Below are positions 34,707 to 43,200 of a DNA stretch of 64,000 bases, piece by piece (positions within the stretch are counted from its first letter, which is position 1; each line of letters opens with the position of its first letter). Both the position numbers and the translations under genes were made by a program. Under the pieces are notes generated by a model, which worked only from the letters and a program-made list of their open reading frames with translations, did no database searches and was not told the origin of the DNA. The DNA is from Cellulophaga sp. BC115SP (GTDB lineage: Bacteria; Bacteroidota; Bacteroidia; Cytophagales; Spirosomataceae). The stretch is taken from the NCBI RefSeq assembly GCF_009905545.1, contig NZ_JAAALB010000008.1, positions 62,001-126,000 of the forward strand, given 5' to 3'.

Positions 34707-35879
34707 CTAAGAACAGATTCCCTTCGATTGACGAATGCGTTGGATAGCTTGGTCAAACAGAGTGATTTCGGCACATAGCGAGATACGAATATATCTTTCA
34801 CCAGCCGTTCCGAAAATACCTCCTGGGGTAATAAATACTGCCGAGCCCAATAGAATTTCGTCTGAAAGCTCATAGCAATTGGTATATGAATCAGGAATCT
34901 TAGCCCATACAAACATTCCTATTTGTTTTGGGTCATATTTGCAATCCAACAACTCCATAATTTCAAACACCTTGGTTTGACGTTGTCTATAAATCTCGTT
35001 TAAAGAGTCATACCAAGATTGAGGATTTTGGAGTGCCTTTACTGCTGCCATTTGCAATGGTAAAAACATACCAGAGTCCATATTCGATTTGAATCTTAAC
35101 ACATGACTTATTAATTCGGCATTTCCAACTAAAACCCCCATACGCCAGCCAGCCATATTATGTGATTTTGAAAGAGAGTTCAACTCAATCGCCACATCTT
35201 TCATGCCTTCAACCGCCAAAATACTTTGTGGAGAATCATTTAGGATAAAGCTATATGGGTTGTCGTTTACAATCAGGATGTTATGAGCAATCGCAAAATC
35301 TCTGAGTTTTTCGAAAAATGCAGTATTAGCTTGTGCACCCGTTGGCATGTGTGGATAATTGACCCACATCAATTTTACTTTTGACAAATCTCTCTGTGCC
35401 AAAGCATCCAAATCAGGCAACCAGCCATTGTCTTCAGCCAAGTCATAATCTACCACAGTAGCACCTGTTAGGAGCGACGCTGCTCGGTAGGTTGGGTAGC
35501 CAGGGTTGGGTACCAATACCTCGTCGCCAGCTTCCAGATATGCCATCGCAATGTGCATAATACCTTCTTTCGAACCAATCAAAGGCAATACTTCATTAAC
35601 AGGATTGAGTGTTACGCCATAGAATTTTTGATAAAACTGAGCAAAACCTTCACGCAAAGCAGGAATCCCCACATAGCTTTGATAGGCGTGGTGTTTGGGA
35701 TGTGCAGCACTGTCTGTCAATGCGTCGATGGTTTCGACAGACGGTGGCAAATCTGGGCTTCCAATACCTAAATTGAGCACATCAATGCCTGATGCACGCA
35801 TATCTGCTATTTGTTTTAGTTTGGTAGAGAAGTAGTACTCCTGAACCAAGTTCATGCGGGATGCTGGTTTTATGTTCAT
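34707..35879 (-). CDS. class I/II PLP-dependent aminotransferase
   Basis: A 390-residue fold-type I aminotransferase. GIGSPDLPPS (residues 38-47), YVGIPALREGFAQFY, NPGYPTYRA and NSLSKSHNMAGWRMG are visible, the last with the PLP-binding Lys at about K238. Such genes next to tyrA in Bacteroidota are believed to transaminate 4-hydroxyphenylpyruvate or phenylpyruvate, and related LL-diaminopimelate aminotransferases exist, so specificity is uncertain. It is the first gene of the operon, and the attenuator leader with the Tyr codons ends 81 bp before its ATG. This strongly supports tyrosine synthesis as its job. Confidence 0.88.
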   Translation of the reverse strand: MNIKPASRMNLVQEYYFSTKLKQIADMRASGIDVLNLGIGSPDLPPSVETIDALTDSAAHPKHHAYQSYVGIPALREGFAQFYQKFYGVTLNPVNEVLPLIGSKEGIMHIAMAYLEAGDEVLVPNPGYPTYRAASLLTGATVVDYDLAEDNGWLPDLDALAQRDLSKVKLMWVNYPHMPTGAQANTAFFEKLRDFAIAHNILIVNDNPYSFILNDSPQSILAVEGMKDVAIELNSLSKSHNMAGWRMGVLVGNAELISHVLRFKSNMDSGMFLPLQMAAVKALQNPQSWYDSLNEIYRQRQTKVFEIMELLDCKYDPKQIGMFVWAKIPDSYTNCYELSDEILLGSAVFITPGGIFGTAGERYIRISLCAEITLFDQAIQRIRQSKGICS

Positions 35880-35895
35880 TGTTTTACTAGGACAT

Positions 35896-35929
35896 ATTAT
35901 TTAGTAAAAGTTTTTCTTTACTAAATAAT
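35896..35929 (-). promoter_or_regulatory. hairpin between attenuator terminator and aminotransferase start
   Basis: ATTATTTAGTAAA (35896-35908) pairs perfectly with TTTACTAAATAAT (35917-35929). It lies 16 bp before the start codon of the aminotransferase gene on the minus strand. It may affect translation of the gene or be a by-product of AT-rich sequence. Confidence 0.45.
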
Positions 35930-35954
35930 CAGGGCTATCGAATAATTGGTTAAC

Positions 35955-35980
35955 AAAAAAGCCGACTCACTGAGTCGGCT
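35955..35980 (-). terminator. attenuator terminator of the tyrosine operon leader
   Basis: On the minus strand AGCCGACTCA is followed by its reverse complement TGAGTCGGCT (35960-35980) and then six T (35955-35960). It lies between the leader ORF and the operon. Its 5' arm also pairs with the antiterminator arm at 36023-36034. Confidence 0.85.
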
Positions 35981-36034
35981 TGTGTATTATTAGTTTTTTG
36001 ATTTTTTCAAATTAAAGTCATAACACAACCGACT
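35973..36034 (-). promoter_or_regulatory. tyrosine attenuator antiterminator
   Basis: On the minus strand AGTCGGTTGTGT (36034-36023), which begins inside the last codons of the leader peptide, pairs with ACACAAGCCGACT (35985-35973) over 12 bp with one bulged G. The second segment overlaps the 5' arm of the terminator, so only one of the two structures can form. A ribosome at the leader stop codon (36035-36033) would cover the first segment and allow termination. Confidence 0.8.
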
Positions 36035-36089
36035 AAGCCTGCAAAGCGTAGTAATAATAAGCACGGTATGTGTTGATTGACTGGTTCAT
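36033..36089 (-). CDS. tyrosine-rich leader peptide (18 codons)
   Basis: The minus strand encodes MNQSINTYRAYYYYALQA then TAG. Five of 18 residues are Tyr, four of them consecutive (codons 11-14, TAT TAT TAC TAC). The ATG lies only about five bases after a consensus -7 box, so the transcript may have almost no 5' UTR before it. The ORF ends exactly where the antiterminator segment begins, as needed for ribosome-mediated attenuation. It is too short for a functional protein; its translation rate would be the signal. Confidence 0.82.
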   Translation of the reverse strand: MNQSINTYRAYYYYALQA

Positions 36090-36094
36090 GACTT

Positions 36095-36126
36095 CAAAGG
36101 TAGTCTGAAAAAAATTATTTGACAAA
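36095..36126 (-). promoter_or_regulatory. promoter of the tyrosine operon leader
   Basis: On the minus strand TTTG (36126-36123), 20-bp spacer, TACCTTTG (36102-36095). This matches the Bacteroidota housekeeping pattern in both elements and in spacing. The start of transcription should fall within a few bases of the leader ATG at 36089. Confidence 0.82.
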
Positions 36127-36190
36127 AAAAAAGAGAATTTGTTGAAAAGAGCTAAAAATCTCAATGCCAAAGACATGGTTCTACAAGTTA

Positions 36191-36643
36191 TTAAAGTACG
36201 ATTCGACCTAGGGCATCCCAAATTAAATCCTGCTCGTATCCTTTACTCAGAGCGTAACGAAGCAATTTTTGTTTGACTACTAATGGATTGGTATCTTTAA
36301 TCTCACCTCTTTTTTTGTGAAGAACATCTTCCAACGTTTGAATATATTCATCGGGGTCGATTTCTTTCATGCCCACCTGTAAGCAATAATCGGATACGCC
36401 ACGCATCTTTAGTTCTTGACGAATTTTGAGTCTACCCCATTTTTTGACTCTAAATTTAGACCCTGCGAAAATTTTGGCAAATCGCTCTTCGTTGAGATAG
36501 TTATTCTCAATAAGCCAAACTACTATTTCATCGGCTTCATCACCCCACACGCCCCATTCGTCGAGTCGCTCTTTGACTTCTCGATGGGTTCTTTCCTGAT
36601 ACGCACAGAATCCTGCGGCTTTTTTGAGAATTTCTTTATTCAT
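36191..36643 (-). CDS. recX: RecX family regulatory protein
   Basis: A 150-residue helical protein from the ATG at 36643. It contains ILKKAAGFCAYQERTHREVKERL and IENNYLNEERFAKIFAGSK then WGRLKIRQELKMRGVSD, the three-helix repeats of the RecX family that bind and inhibit RecA filaments. A frame open to 36775 adds 44 residues, but they overlap the nrdA terminator at 36764-36798 and lack RecX character. recA is not in this window. The gene lies downstream of nrdA on the same strand, but behind that terminator, so probably has its own promoter. The Tyr leader lies 102 bp downstream. Confidence 0.82.
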   Translation of the reverse strand: MNKEILKKAAGFCAYQERTHREVKERLDEWGVWGDEADEIVVWLIENNYLNEERFAKIFAGSKFRVKKWGRLKIRQELKMRGVSDYCLQVGMKEIDPDEYIQTLEDVLHKKRGEIKDTNPLVVKQKLLRYALSKGYEQDLIWDALGRIVL

Positions 36644-36763
36644 AGAAATGTAGGTAAGTGTAAGTAGTGATTCAGGATTTAGGCAGTTAGCTATCGGGTA
36701 GTTTAGCATAACATCCTCAATAACATATATGCCTTTTCTTTTGTAACCTTTCAATTTTAACAC

Positions 36764-36798
36764 AAAATCCCTCAATCCATGACAGATTGAGGGATTTT
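36764..36798 (-). terminator. terminator of nrdA
   Basis: AAAATCCCTCAATC (36764-36777) is the reverse complement of GATTGAGGGATTTT (36785-36798), a 14-bp perfect stem with T-runs readable in both directions. It lies 59 bp after the nrdA stop. Confidence 0.85.
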
Positions 36799-36856
36799 AG
36801 ATTGCTTTAGCTAGTACAGCAAACTAATAGCTCGCTACAAAGCCCCAAGCCAATAA

Positions 36857-39328
36857 TTAAGACCCGCATGCTTCACAACCGTCTGGGTCGTCAAGAGAGC
36901 ATTGCATCGCAGACCAGTTTTGTTCTGTTACGTTGTTCAGTCCTGGAATGTTGAACGTGCTGGCACTAGCTTTCGCATTGGCAGCATAGGCCTCATAATT
37001 AAGGTCATGTTCGTGTACAACGTTTGCGTGCTCGATGGCTACATCGGCTTGCTTCTCAACTGTAAATTTGATAGCATCAGCTGCGGCCTTAGTACGTAGG
37101 TAATACATACCTGTTTTAAGACCTTTCTCCCATGCATAGAAGTGCATAGAAGTCAGCTTACCGAAGTTCGGGTCTTGAATGTGGATATTCAATGACTGAG
37201 ACTGGCAGATATAAGCACCACGGTCAGCAGCCATTTCGATAATTGCTTTTTGTTTGATTTCCCAAACTGTTTTGTAAAGCTCTTTTAAGTCTTGTGGGAT
37301 TTCTGGAATACCTTGAACCGAACCATTAGCCGAAATCAATTTATTCTTCATAGAATCACTCCACAAACCTAATTTCACTAAGTCTTTCAACAAGTGTTTG
37401 TTTACCACCGCAAATTCACCCGACAATACACGACGAGCATAAATATTTGAAGTATATGGTTCGAAACATTCGTTGTTACCCAAAATTTGAGAAGTAGAAG
37501 CTGTTGGCATTGGAGCTACCAATAAAGAGTTACGAACGCCATTTTCAACTACTTTTTTACGAAGCGATTCCCAGTCCCAACGATTTGAATCAGGCGTTAC
37601 ATCCCACATATCAAATTGGAAAATACCTTGTGAGATAGGTGAGCCTTCCCATGTTTCGTAAGAACCTTCTTTGATGGCAAGTTCCATCGAAGCTTCCATC
37701 GAAGCATAGTAAATCGTTTCGAAAATATCTTTATTCAATCGACGAGCTTCATCAGATTCGAATGGCATACGCAACAAGATAAAGGCATCTGCCAAACCTT
37801 GCACACCCAAACCAATCGGACGGTGACGCATATTTGAGCGACGAGCCTCTTCTACTGGATAGTAGTTGCGGTCGATGATTTTATTGAGGTTTTTAGTCGC
37901 CACTTTTGTTACTTCATACAAACGTTGGTGGTCGAATTCTAAGAACCCTCTTTCATTTTGCTTAATGAATTTTGGTAAAGCCAAAGAAGCCAAATTACAT
38001 ACCGCTACTTCGTCTTTTGAAGTATATTCGATAATCTCAGTACATAAGTTTGAAGACTTGATAGTACCTAGGTTCTTTTGGTTTGACTTACGGTTTGCGT
38101 GGTCTTTGAAAAGCATGAACGGAGTACCTGTCTCAGTTTGTGCTTCCAAAATTTCGAACCATAAATCTTGTGCTTTTACTACACGACGAGCCTTACCTGC
38201 TTTTTCGTAGCTAGTGTAAAGTTCTTCGAATTTTTCACCGTAAGATTCATCCATGCCAGGGCATTCGTGAGGACAGAACAACGACCAAACATCATTGTCT
38301 TTCACACGCTTCATGAATAAATCTGGTACCCAAAGTGCATAGAATAAGTCACGTGCACGAACTTCTTCTTTACCGTGGTTTTTACGAAGTTGTAAGAAAT
38401 CGAATACATCAGCATGCCAAGGTTCCAAATAAATAGCAAAAGAACCTTTACGTTTTCCACCTCCTTGGTCAACATAACGAGCTGTATCGTTGAATACACG
38501 AAGCATTGGGATAATACCATTTGAAGTACCGTTGGTTCCTTTGATATAAGAACCCATAGCACGGATATTATGAATGCTCAAGCCAATTCCACCCGCTGAT
38601 TGTGAAATTTTAGCACATTGTTTCAATGTATCATAAATACCTTCAATAGAGTCGTCTTGCATTGTTAATAAGAAACAAGATGACATTTGAGGTTTTGGCG
38701 TACCAGCATTGAAAAGGGTAGGAGTAGCATGAGTAAACCAACGCTCAGAAAGAAGGTTGTAAGTATCAAGTACTGATTCTATATCATCGAAATGAATACC
38801 TACAGCTACACGCATCAACATGTGTTGTGGACGTTCAGCGATTTTACCGTCTAGTTTGAGCAAATATGATTTTTCTAAAGTTTTGAAACCAAAATAATCA
38901 TAGCCAAAATCACGATCATAAATGATAGCAGCGTCTAGTTCACCAGCGTGTTTTTTGATGACATCATAAACTTCTTTCGATAAAAGAGCTGCATTTTCAC
39001 CAGTCTTAGGATCGACGTAGTTGTACAACTTCTTCATCGTTGCTGAGAAGGACTTTTGGGTATTCTTGTGCAAGTTCGAAATAGCGATTCTCGCTGCCAA
39101 CACCGCATAGTCAGGGTGCTTGGTAGTCATCGAAGCCGCTGTTTCGGCAGCCAAGTTATCTAATTCAGTCGTTGTCACACCGTCGTACAAGCCAGTAATT
39201 ACTTTTTTGGCTACTTCCAACGGTTGCACAAAGTAAGGGTCGAGGCTGTAGCAAAGTTTTTCGATTCGAGCGGTAATCTTGTCAAACTTTACAGACTCAC
39301 GTCTGCCATCTCTTTTAATAACGTACAT
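36857..39328 (-). CDS. nrdA: class I ribonucleoside-diphosphate reductase, alpha subunit
   Basis: An 823-residue catalytic subunit that makes deoxyribonucleotides together with NrdB, which is not in this window. An N-terminal ATP-cone ([18 protein letters not shown]) implies dATP control. The active-site cysteines appear in [17 protein letters not shown] and AVCNLAS, with the radical-site region [12 protein letters not shown] and a C-terminal CEACGS pair for re-reduction. Length fits class Ia. The upstream gap to rpmE2 is 821 bp; the best -7 match on this strand (TAACTTTG, 39765-39758) would give a 420-nt leader. It is separated from recX by a terminator. Confidence 0.93.
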   Translation of the reverse strand: MYVIKRDGRRESVKFDKITARIEKLCYSLDPYFVQPLEVAKKVITGLYDGVTTTELDNLAAETAASMTTKHPDYAVLAARIAISNLHKNTQKSFSATMKKLYNYVDPKTGENAALLSKEVYDVIKKHAGELDAAIIYDRDFGYDYFGFKTLEKSYLLKLDGKIAERPQHMLMRVAVGIHFDDIESVLDTYNLLSERWFTHATPTLFNAGTPKPQMSSCFLLTMQDDSIEGIYDTLKQCAKISQSAGGIGLSIHNIRAMGSYIKGTNGTSNGIIPMLRVFNDTARYVDQGGGKRKGSFAIYLEPWHADVFDFLQLRKNHGKEEVRARDLFYALWVPDLFMKRVKDNDVWSLFCPHECPGMDESYGEKFEELYTSYEKAGKARRVVKAQDLWFEILEAQTETGTPFMLFKDHANRKSNQKNLGTIKSSNLCTEIIEYTSKDEVAVCNLASLALPKFIKQNERGFLEFDHQRLYEVTKVATKNLNKIIDRNYYPVEEARRSNMRHRPIGLGVQGLADAFILLRMPFESDEARRLNKDIFETIYYASMEASMELAIKEGSYETWEGSPISQGIFQFDMWDVTPDSNRWDWESLRKKVVENGVRNSLLVAPMPTASTSQILGNNECFEPYTSNIYARRVLSGEFAVVNKHLLKDLVKLGLWSDSMKNKLISANGSVQGIPEIPQDLKELYKTVWEIKQKAIIEMAADRGAYICQSQSLNIHIQDPNFGKLTSMHFYAWEKGLKTGMYYLRTKAAADAIKFTVEKQADVAIEHANVVHEHDLNYEAYAANAKASASTFNIPGLNNVTEQNWSAMQCSLDDPDGCEACGS

Positions 39329-39967
39329 ATCAACTATTGATTTTAGGGGTTAAAGCATTAGCCACTAATTTTCTTCTAAAAGGATTTTTGGGTGATAGAC
39401 ACATTTTAAACTTTCACTTAAAAGATTATAACATTATCTATCGAATATCTTGTAAACGATGAACATTTGAAATTTAGCGTAGCTGTCCACGTAAGCTACG
39501 AATTTATTAGCTTTTACTAATTGCAAATCTTTTTTCAATTTGCAGATTATTAATGTATTAGCAGTAAAATGGCCTAGATGCTCTACTTACCAAACTAAGG
39601 AAATTTGGAGTAGGCGTTTTTTAACGAGATTGTTCATTATTGAGCTGTACAAATCTGATGCATCAAGAAACTTGTCAGTCAAAATGATTTAATAATAAAC
39701 AATAGTTAGCTCAAACTGAGCGGAGATGTTTGGTTTTCTGTGAGGCTCTCTCTTCTTCAAAGTTAGTAATTTTATCTACCCAACGCAATGAAAAAAAATA
39801 GTTCTCGCAAGGCCATCTCTAGCGATTATTTATAATGTACAACTCAAACTTTAGATAATCAGTTCACTAGACAAAGTGCAACTTGGAATATTACTACAAT
39901 ATTTTTTTCAAAAAAAAATCTTTAGCGAGTAAACGGCTGTCTATTAATATTTTCATGAAAAAAAGTT
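39329..39967. other. long divergent gap between nrdA and the rpmE2 promoter
   Basis: Of the 821 bp between nrdA and rpmE2, about 640 bp lie here. Two hairpins are visible: CGTAGCT with AGCTACG (about 39479-39501) and TGCAAAT with ATTTGCA (39521-39544). A possible minus-strand promoter has -7 TAACTTTG at 39765-39758 with ATTG at 39789-39786, 20 bp away. I see no gene. Confidence 0.4.
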
Positions 39968-39997
39968 TTTGAAAGCACTAAAAAAAATGTAAATTTG
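39968..39997 (+). promoter_or_regulatory. promoter of rpmE2
   Basis: TTTG (39968-39971), 18-bp spacer, TAAATTTG (39990-39997). Transcription should start near 40002, giving a leader of about 148 nt before the rpmE2 ATG. Confidence 0.75.
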
Positions 39998-40002
39998 CGT
40001 CC

Positions 40003-40132
40003 CGTTTCGAGACTCTTGTTTGTGAAACGTTATCGCCTTATCTTCAGATAATTGGCCTACTGATAACGCTAACCTCCCAGCCACGACTTGTCGAAACGCT
40101 TCAATTTAACCGAGACGGCAGGGAATCGTCTC
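40003..40132 (+). promoter_or_regulatory. structured leader of rpmE2, candidate ribosomal-protein autoregulatory RNA
   Basis: CGTTTCGA (40003-40010) pairs with TCGAAACG (40091-40098), closing a region with an inner stem of CGTTATC (from 40028) and GATAACG (to about 40068) topped by GCC/GGC and TTATC/GATAA. A separate 6-bp hairpin, GAGACG / CGTCTC, lies at 40112-40132, 17 nt before the start codon. The 5' arm can instead pair with GAAACG (40024-40029), so two folds compete. Ribosomal L31 leaders that bind their own protein are known in other phyla. Confidence 0.5.
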
Positions 40133-40149
40133 AAAACTAAAAAATAGAA

Positions 40150-40395
40150 ATGAAAAAAGACATTCACCCAAATTACAGACCAGTTGTTTTCCATGACTTG
40201 TCTGCTGACTTTAAATTTTTGACTCAGTCTTGCGTTAACACTACTGAAACAACAGAATTTGAAGGCGAAACGTACCCAGTATTCAAACTAGAGGTTTCTT
40301 CTTTATCTCACCCATTCTATACTGGTAAAAACGTATTGCTTGATACTGCTGGACGTGTTGATAAATTCTACAAACGTTTCGGTCAGAAGAAATAA
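40150..40395 (+). CDS. rpmE2: ribosomal protein L31, type B
   Basis: An 81-residue ribosomal protein. [18 protein letters not shown] and [21 protein letters not shown] are clear L31 type B motifs. The Cys pairs that bind Zn in type A proteins are absent (only one Cys, C28 in TQSCVNTT), so this is the Zn-independent form, often made when Zn is scarce. It forms a single-gene unit with a consensus promoter, a long folded leader and a terminator right behind it. The leader makes autoregulation plausible. Confidence 0.95.
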   Translation: MKKDIHPNYRPVVFHDLSADFKFLTQSCVNTTETTEFEGETYPVFKLEVSSLSHPFYTGKNVLLDTAGRVDKFYKRFGQKK

Positions 40396-40432
40396 TTTCA
40401 CAACAAAGTCTCTTTGGCTTACATGTTGTACC

Positions 40433-40466
40433 AAAAAGCCTCTTAGTTTCGTGCTAAGAGGCTTTT
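40433..40466 (+). terminator. intrinsic terminator of rpmE2
   Basis: AAAAAGCCTCTTAG (40433-40446) pairs with CTAAGAGGCTTTT (40454-40466), then GTTTTT. A strong hairpin, 38 bp after the stop. Confidence 0.88.
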
Positions 40467-40491
40467 GTTTTTAAAAATCAATTCAAAGACG

Positions 40492-40739
40492 TTTACAACA
40501 AGTAATATATTGCGTATTTTTGAGGCAAAATCAAACACAATAAAAAAAGTACTGAATTTTTGAGAAACTTAGAAAAGTACTATGAATCAGATTGGGCTAT
40601 TCTTAACACATCGTTATCGTCGATAGCTCATTAATTTAATTCGAAAATTTAGTATTCTCTCCAAGAATCTTTTAGGTTTGCTGGAACACAGCAAAAATTC
40701 GGTGCAACACACTCATTCTATTCAAATTTATATATACCG
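40492..40739 (+). promoter_or_regulatory. candidate promoter and leader of the GlmU-like gene
   Basis: TTTA (40492-40495), 19-bp spacer, TATTTTTG (40515-40522), giving a leader of about 210 nt before the GlmU-like gene. Inside lies a perfect 7-bp hairpin (TTTGCTG at 40677-40683, CAGCAAA at 40689-40695) and two AGTACT palindromes at about 40548 and 40575. The -33 element deviates by one base. Confidence 0.45.
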
Positions 40740-41918
40740 ATGAATTATATCATATTTGATGACTCCTCAATTAGAGCGATTTTGCTTCCTCTTACCTTTG
40801 TGCGTCCAGTTAGCGAAATCCGTTTTGGAATAGATACCATTACCGAAAAATGGCAAGACTATCTCGACGATTCGGTTTCTTTTGCGACACAAGATTATCT
40901 GCAAGAGAAATATCCACTCCAACTTCAATCAGATAATATCTTTATCAACGGAGCCGTTTGCCCTAATGCAGCTTTATTGGAGGCTATTCGAGGGTTAAGC
41001 TCAGGACAACTTTTAAGCTTAGAGGGTGTTACTTTGGCGTACCGATCGGCATCTTTGCTTGACACGCTCGATACCATTGAGGTGATAGAGTGGGATGGTA
41101 CTGCGACGATTATTCGCCAATTGACTGATATATTTCTTTTAAATGGGGAACAAATCAAAGCCGATTTTGCTCGAATAACTCGTGGACGAACTTCTCAGCC
41201 AATAACTGACCGTTTTACAGCGGTATATAACGAATCGCAAATTTTTGTAGAAGAAGGAGTCAATATTAAAGCTGCTACACTCAATGCCGAGAAAGGACCT
41301 ATCTACCTTGGCAAAGATGTCATTATCATGGAAGGTGCCAAAATTCAAGGACCCTTTGCTATTTTGGAAGGTTCTGTCGTAAATCTTGATGGCAAAATGC
41401 GACCTAATACTACCATAGGTCCAGGTTGTAAGGTGGGCGGAGAGGTAAGTAATGTCGTCATATTTGGGAACTCGAATAAAGGACATGAAGGTTTTATGGG
41501 AAATTCGGTCATTGCTGAATGGTGCAATTGGGGAGCAGATACCAATAATTCAAACCTGAAGAATGACTATTCGAAAGTAGAGCTCTGGAGTTACGTTACA
41601 AATCGTTTCGAAAACTCAGGGTTGCAGTTTGCAGGACTGATTATGGGTGACCATTCTAAGTGTGGTATCAATACAATGTTCAATACAGGTACGGTGGTTG
41701 GCATAAATTGTAATATCTTTGGAGCAGATTTCCAGCCAAAGCATATACCATCCTTCGCTTGGGGTGGTAGCGCAGGGTTCAAAACCTACCATTTGCGCAA
41801 AGCCAACCAAGTGGCTCGTGCAGTATTGGAGCGCCGAGGGCGTGTTTTTGAAGGAATAGAAGAAAATATTCTAAAAGCAGTATTTGAACAAACTGAAGCG
41901 CATCGTAGCGCATTCTAA
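40740..41918 (+). CDS. GlmU-like sugar nucleotidyltransferase with left-handed beta-helix
   Basis: A 392-residue protein. The N-terminal part (IIFDDSSIRAILLPLTFVRPV, then RFGIDTI) resembles a reduced nucleotidyltransferase domain seen in a Bacteroidota GlmU-family protein. The C-terminal half has hexapeptide repeats of a left-handed beta-helix (GPIYLGKDVIIMEGAKIQG, NTTIGPGCKVGGEV, GDHSKCGINTMFNTGTVVG) like the acetyltransferase half of GlmU. The usual LxxGxGTRM uridylyltransferase loop is absent, so activity on UTP cannot be assumed. It is probably in the same unit as holB and hemC downstream. Confidence 0.72.
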   Translation: MNYIIFDDSSIRAILLPLTFVRPVSEIRFGIDTITEKWQDYLDDSVSFATQDYLQEKYPLQLQSDNIFINGAVCPNAALLEAIRGLSSGQLLSLEGVTLAYRSASLLDTLDTIEVIEWDGTATIIRQLTDIFLLNGEQIKADFARITRGRTSQPITDRFTAVYNESQIFVEEGVNIKAATLNAEKGPIYLGKDVIIMEGAKIQGPFAILEGSVVNLDGKMRPNTTIGPGCKVGGEVSNVVIFGNSNKGHEGFMGNSVIAEWCNWGADTNNSNLKNDYSKVELWSYVTNRFENSGLQFAGLIMGDHSKCGINTMFNTGTVVGINCNIFGADFQPKHIPSFAWGGSAGFKTYHLRKANQVARAVLERRGRVFEGIEENILKAVFEQTEAHRSAF

Positions 41919-42016
41919 GATTCAATGCTTCCTAAATATTTTCAGGAAAATAAATAGAAAGTCTAAAAGGGTAAAGCAATTTGTTTTCCCAATAGCTCAA
42001 AGCCAGTTCAAAAGTT

Positions 42017-43141
42017 ATGTTATTTAGAGAAATACCCGGTTTATCATCCATTAAAAAGACCCTTATTCATTCGGTGCAGAGCAATCATGTTGCGCATGCG
42101 CAGTTGTTTCATGGGCCAGTGGGGTCGGGTAATTTGGCATTGGCTTGGGCGTACGCTACCTATATCAATTGTGAGGACAAACAACCCGATGATGCTTGTG
42201 GGCGTTGTGCTTCTTGTGCTAAAATGCGCAAGTTAGTTCACCCTGATTTTTACCATATTTTCCCAACAGCAACGACAAAGAAGGTAAAAGAAGCAGAATC
42301 TGACGCCTATTTGCCTCTTTGGCGTGAGTTTACAGCTGAACAACCATACGGGGCATTGCCCAATTGGCTTGAACATATAGGAGTAGAAGGAAACAAACAA
42401 GGCAATATTTCGGCAGAGGAAGCCAGAAAAATTATACAAAAATTATCCTTAAAAGCATTTGAGGCTGAATATAAAATCTTGTTGATTTGGCAACCCGAAA
42501 TGCTCAACCAAAGCTCTGCGAATGCTTTGCTCAAAATCCTTGAAGAACCACCAGCCAAAACGCTTTTTTTATTGGTTTGCAATGACGCCAACAAGTTGTT
42601 GACTACTATTTTATCAAGGACTCAACGTGTGAGTATCCCACAATTTTCGGATGAGGATATTACTTCGTATTTAGCCGGGAAGGCTCATGTGGAAAGTTCT
42701 CGTGCCAAGCAGGTCGCTTATTTGTCGGAAGGTAATCTCAATAAGGCTTTGGCCTTGAGTAAAAATCAAGGACAAGGAAAACATCAATGGTTTGCCAATT
42801 GGATGCGAATGGCTTACAAGCCCGATGTGGCAGCATTGGTTAAATTGGCAGATGAGTTTGATGCTTTTTCAAAAGAAGACCAAAAAGGTATGATGGAGTA
42901 TGGACTGAATATCTTTAGAGATTTGTTGATGTGGAAAAGCGGTGCAGAAAGTCTCGTGAGACTTGAAGGCGATGAGTTAACTTTTGTACAAAATTTTTCA
43001 AAAGCGGTTAATTTACGTGCCTTAGAGTTGATTAGTGGTGAGTTTTCACAAACACATTATTACCTTGAAAGAAATGCTCGTGCCAAAATCCTGCACTTAG
43101 ATTTGTCTTTACAGATTGCCAAATTATTTAAACAGAAATAA
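42017..43141 (+). CDS. holB: DNA polymerase III subunit delta prime-like clamp-loader protein
   Basis: A 374-residue AAA+ clamp-loader subunit. The P-loop position is HGPVGSGNLALA, where the Lys and Thr/Ser of a working Walker A (GKT/S) are missing, so it should not hydrolyse ATP, as for delta prime. The Zn-binding Cys4 motif is present (NCEDKQPDDACGRCASCAK). The Ser-Arg sensor is ILSRTQR, and ALLKILEEPPA is conserved in delta prime and gamma/tau. It belongs to the unit from the GlmU-like gene to hemC. The symbol is by motif; dnaX-type genes carry similar features but an intact P-loop. Confidence 0.85.
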   Translation: MLFREIPGLSSIKKTLIHSVQSNHVAHAQLFHGPVGSGNLALAWAYATYINCEDKQPDDACGRCASCAKMRKLVHPDFYHIFPTATTKKVKEAESDAYLPLWREFTAEQPYGALPNWLEHIGVEGNKQGNISAEEARKIIQKLSLKAFEAEYKILLIWQPEMLNQSSANALLKILEEPPAKTLFLLVCNDANKLLTTILSRTQRVSIPQFSDEDITSYLAGKAHVESSRAKQVAYLSEGNLNKALALSKNQGQGKHQWFANWMRMAYKPDVAALVKLADEFDAFSKEDQKGMMEYGLNIFRDLLMWKSGAESLVRLEGDELTFVQNFSKAVNLRALELISGEFSQTHYYLERNARAKILHLDLSLQIAKLFKQK

Positions 43142-43200
43142 AGAAATTCTGGTGGATGAAAACAATCTCACTCATCACAACATACTAATTATATATCAGC

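Noticed and set aside
36099-36221. Longer version of the Tyr leader reading frame (62 codons to 36221)
   Set aside because: It overlaps the recX stop and crosses the promoter; the ATG at 36089 right behind the promoter is the sensible start.
39555-39605. Minus-strand sequence with a GGTAAGTAGAGCATC stretch resembling a tRNA D-arm
   Set aside because: No acceptor stem, no T-arm and no proper anticodon loop can be formed around it, so it is not a tRNA.
39788-39835. 15-codon ORF starting MKKNSSRKAIS in the nrdA-rpmE2 gap
   Set aside because: No promoter, ribosome-binding site or downstream attenuator pattern supports it; chance ORFs of this length are common.
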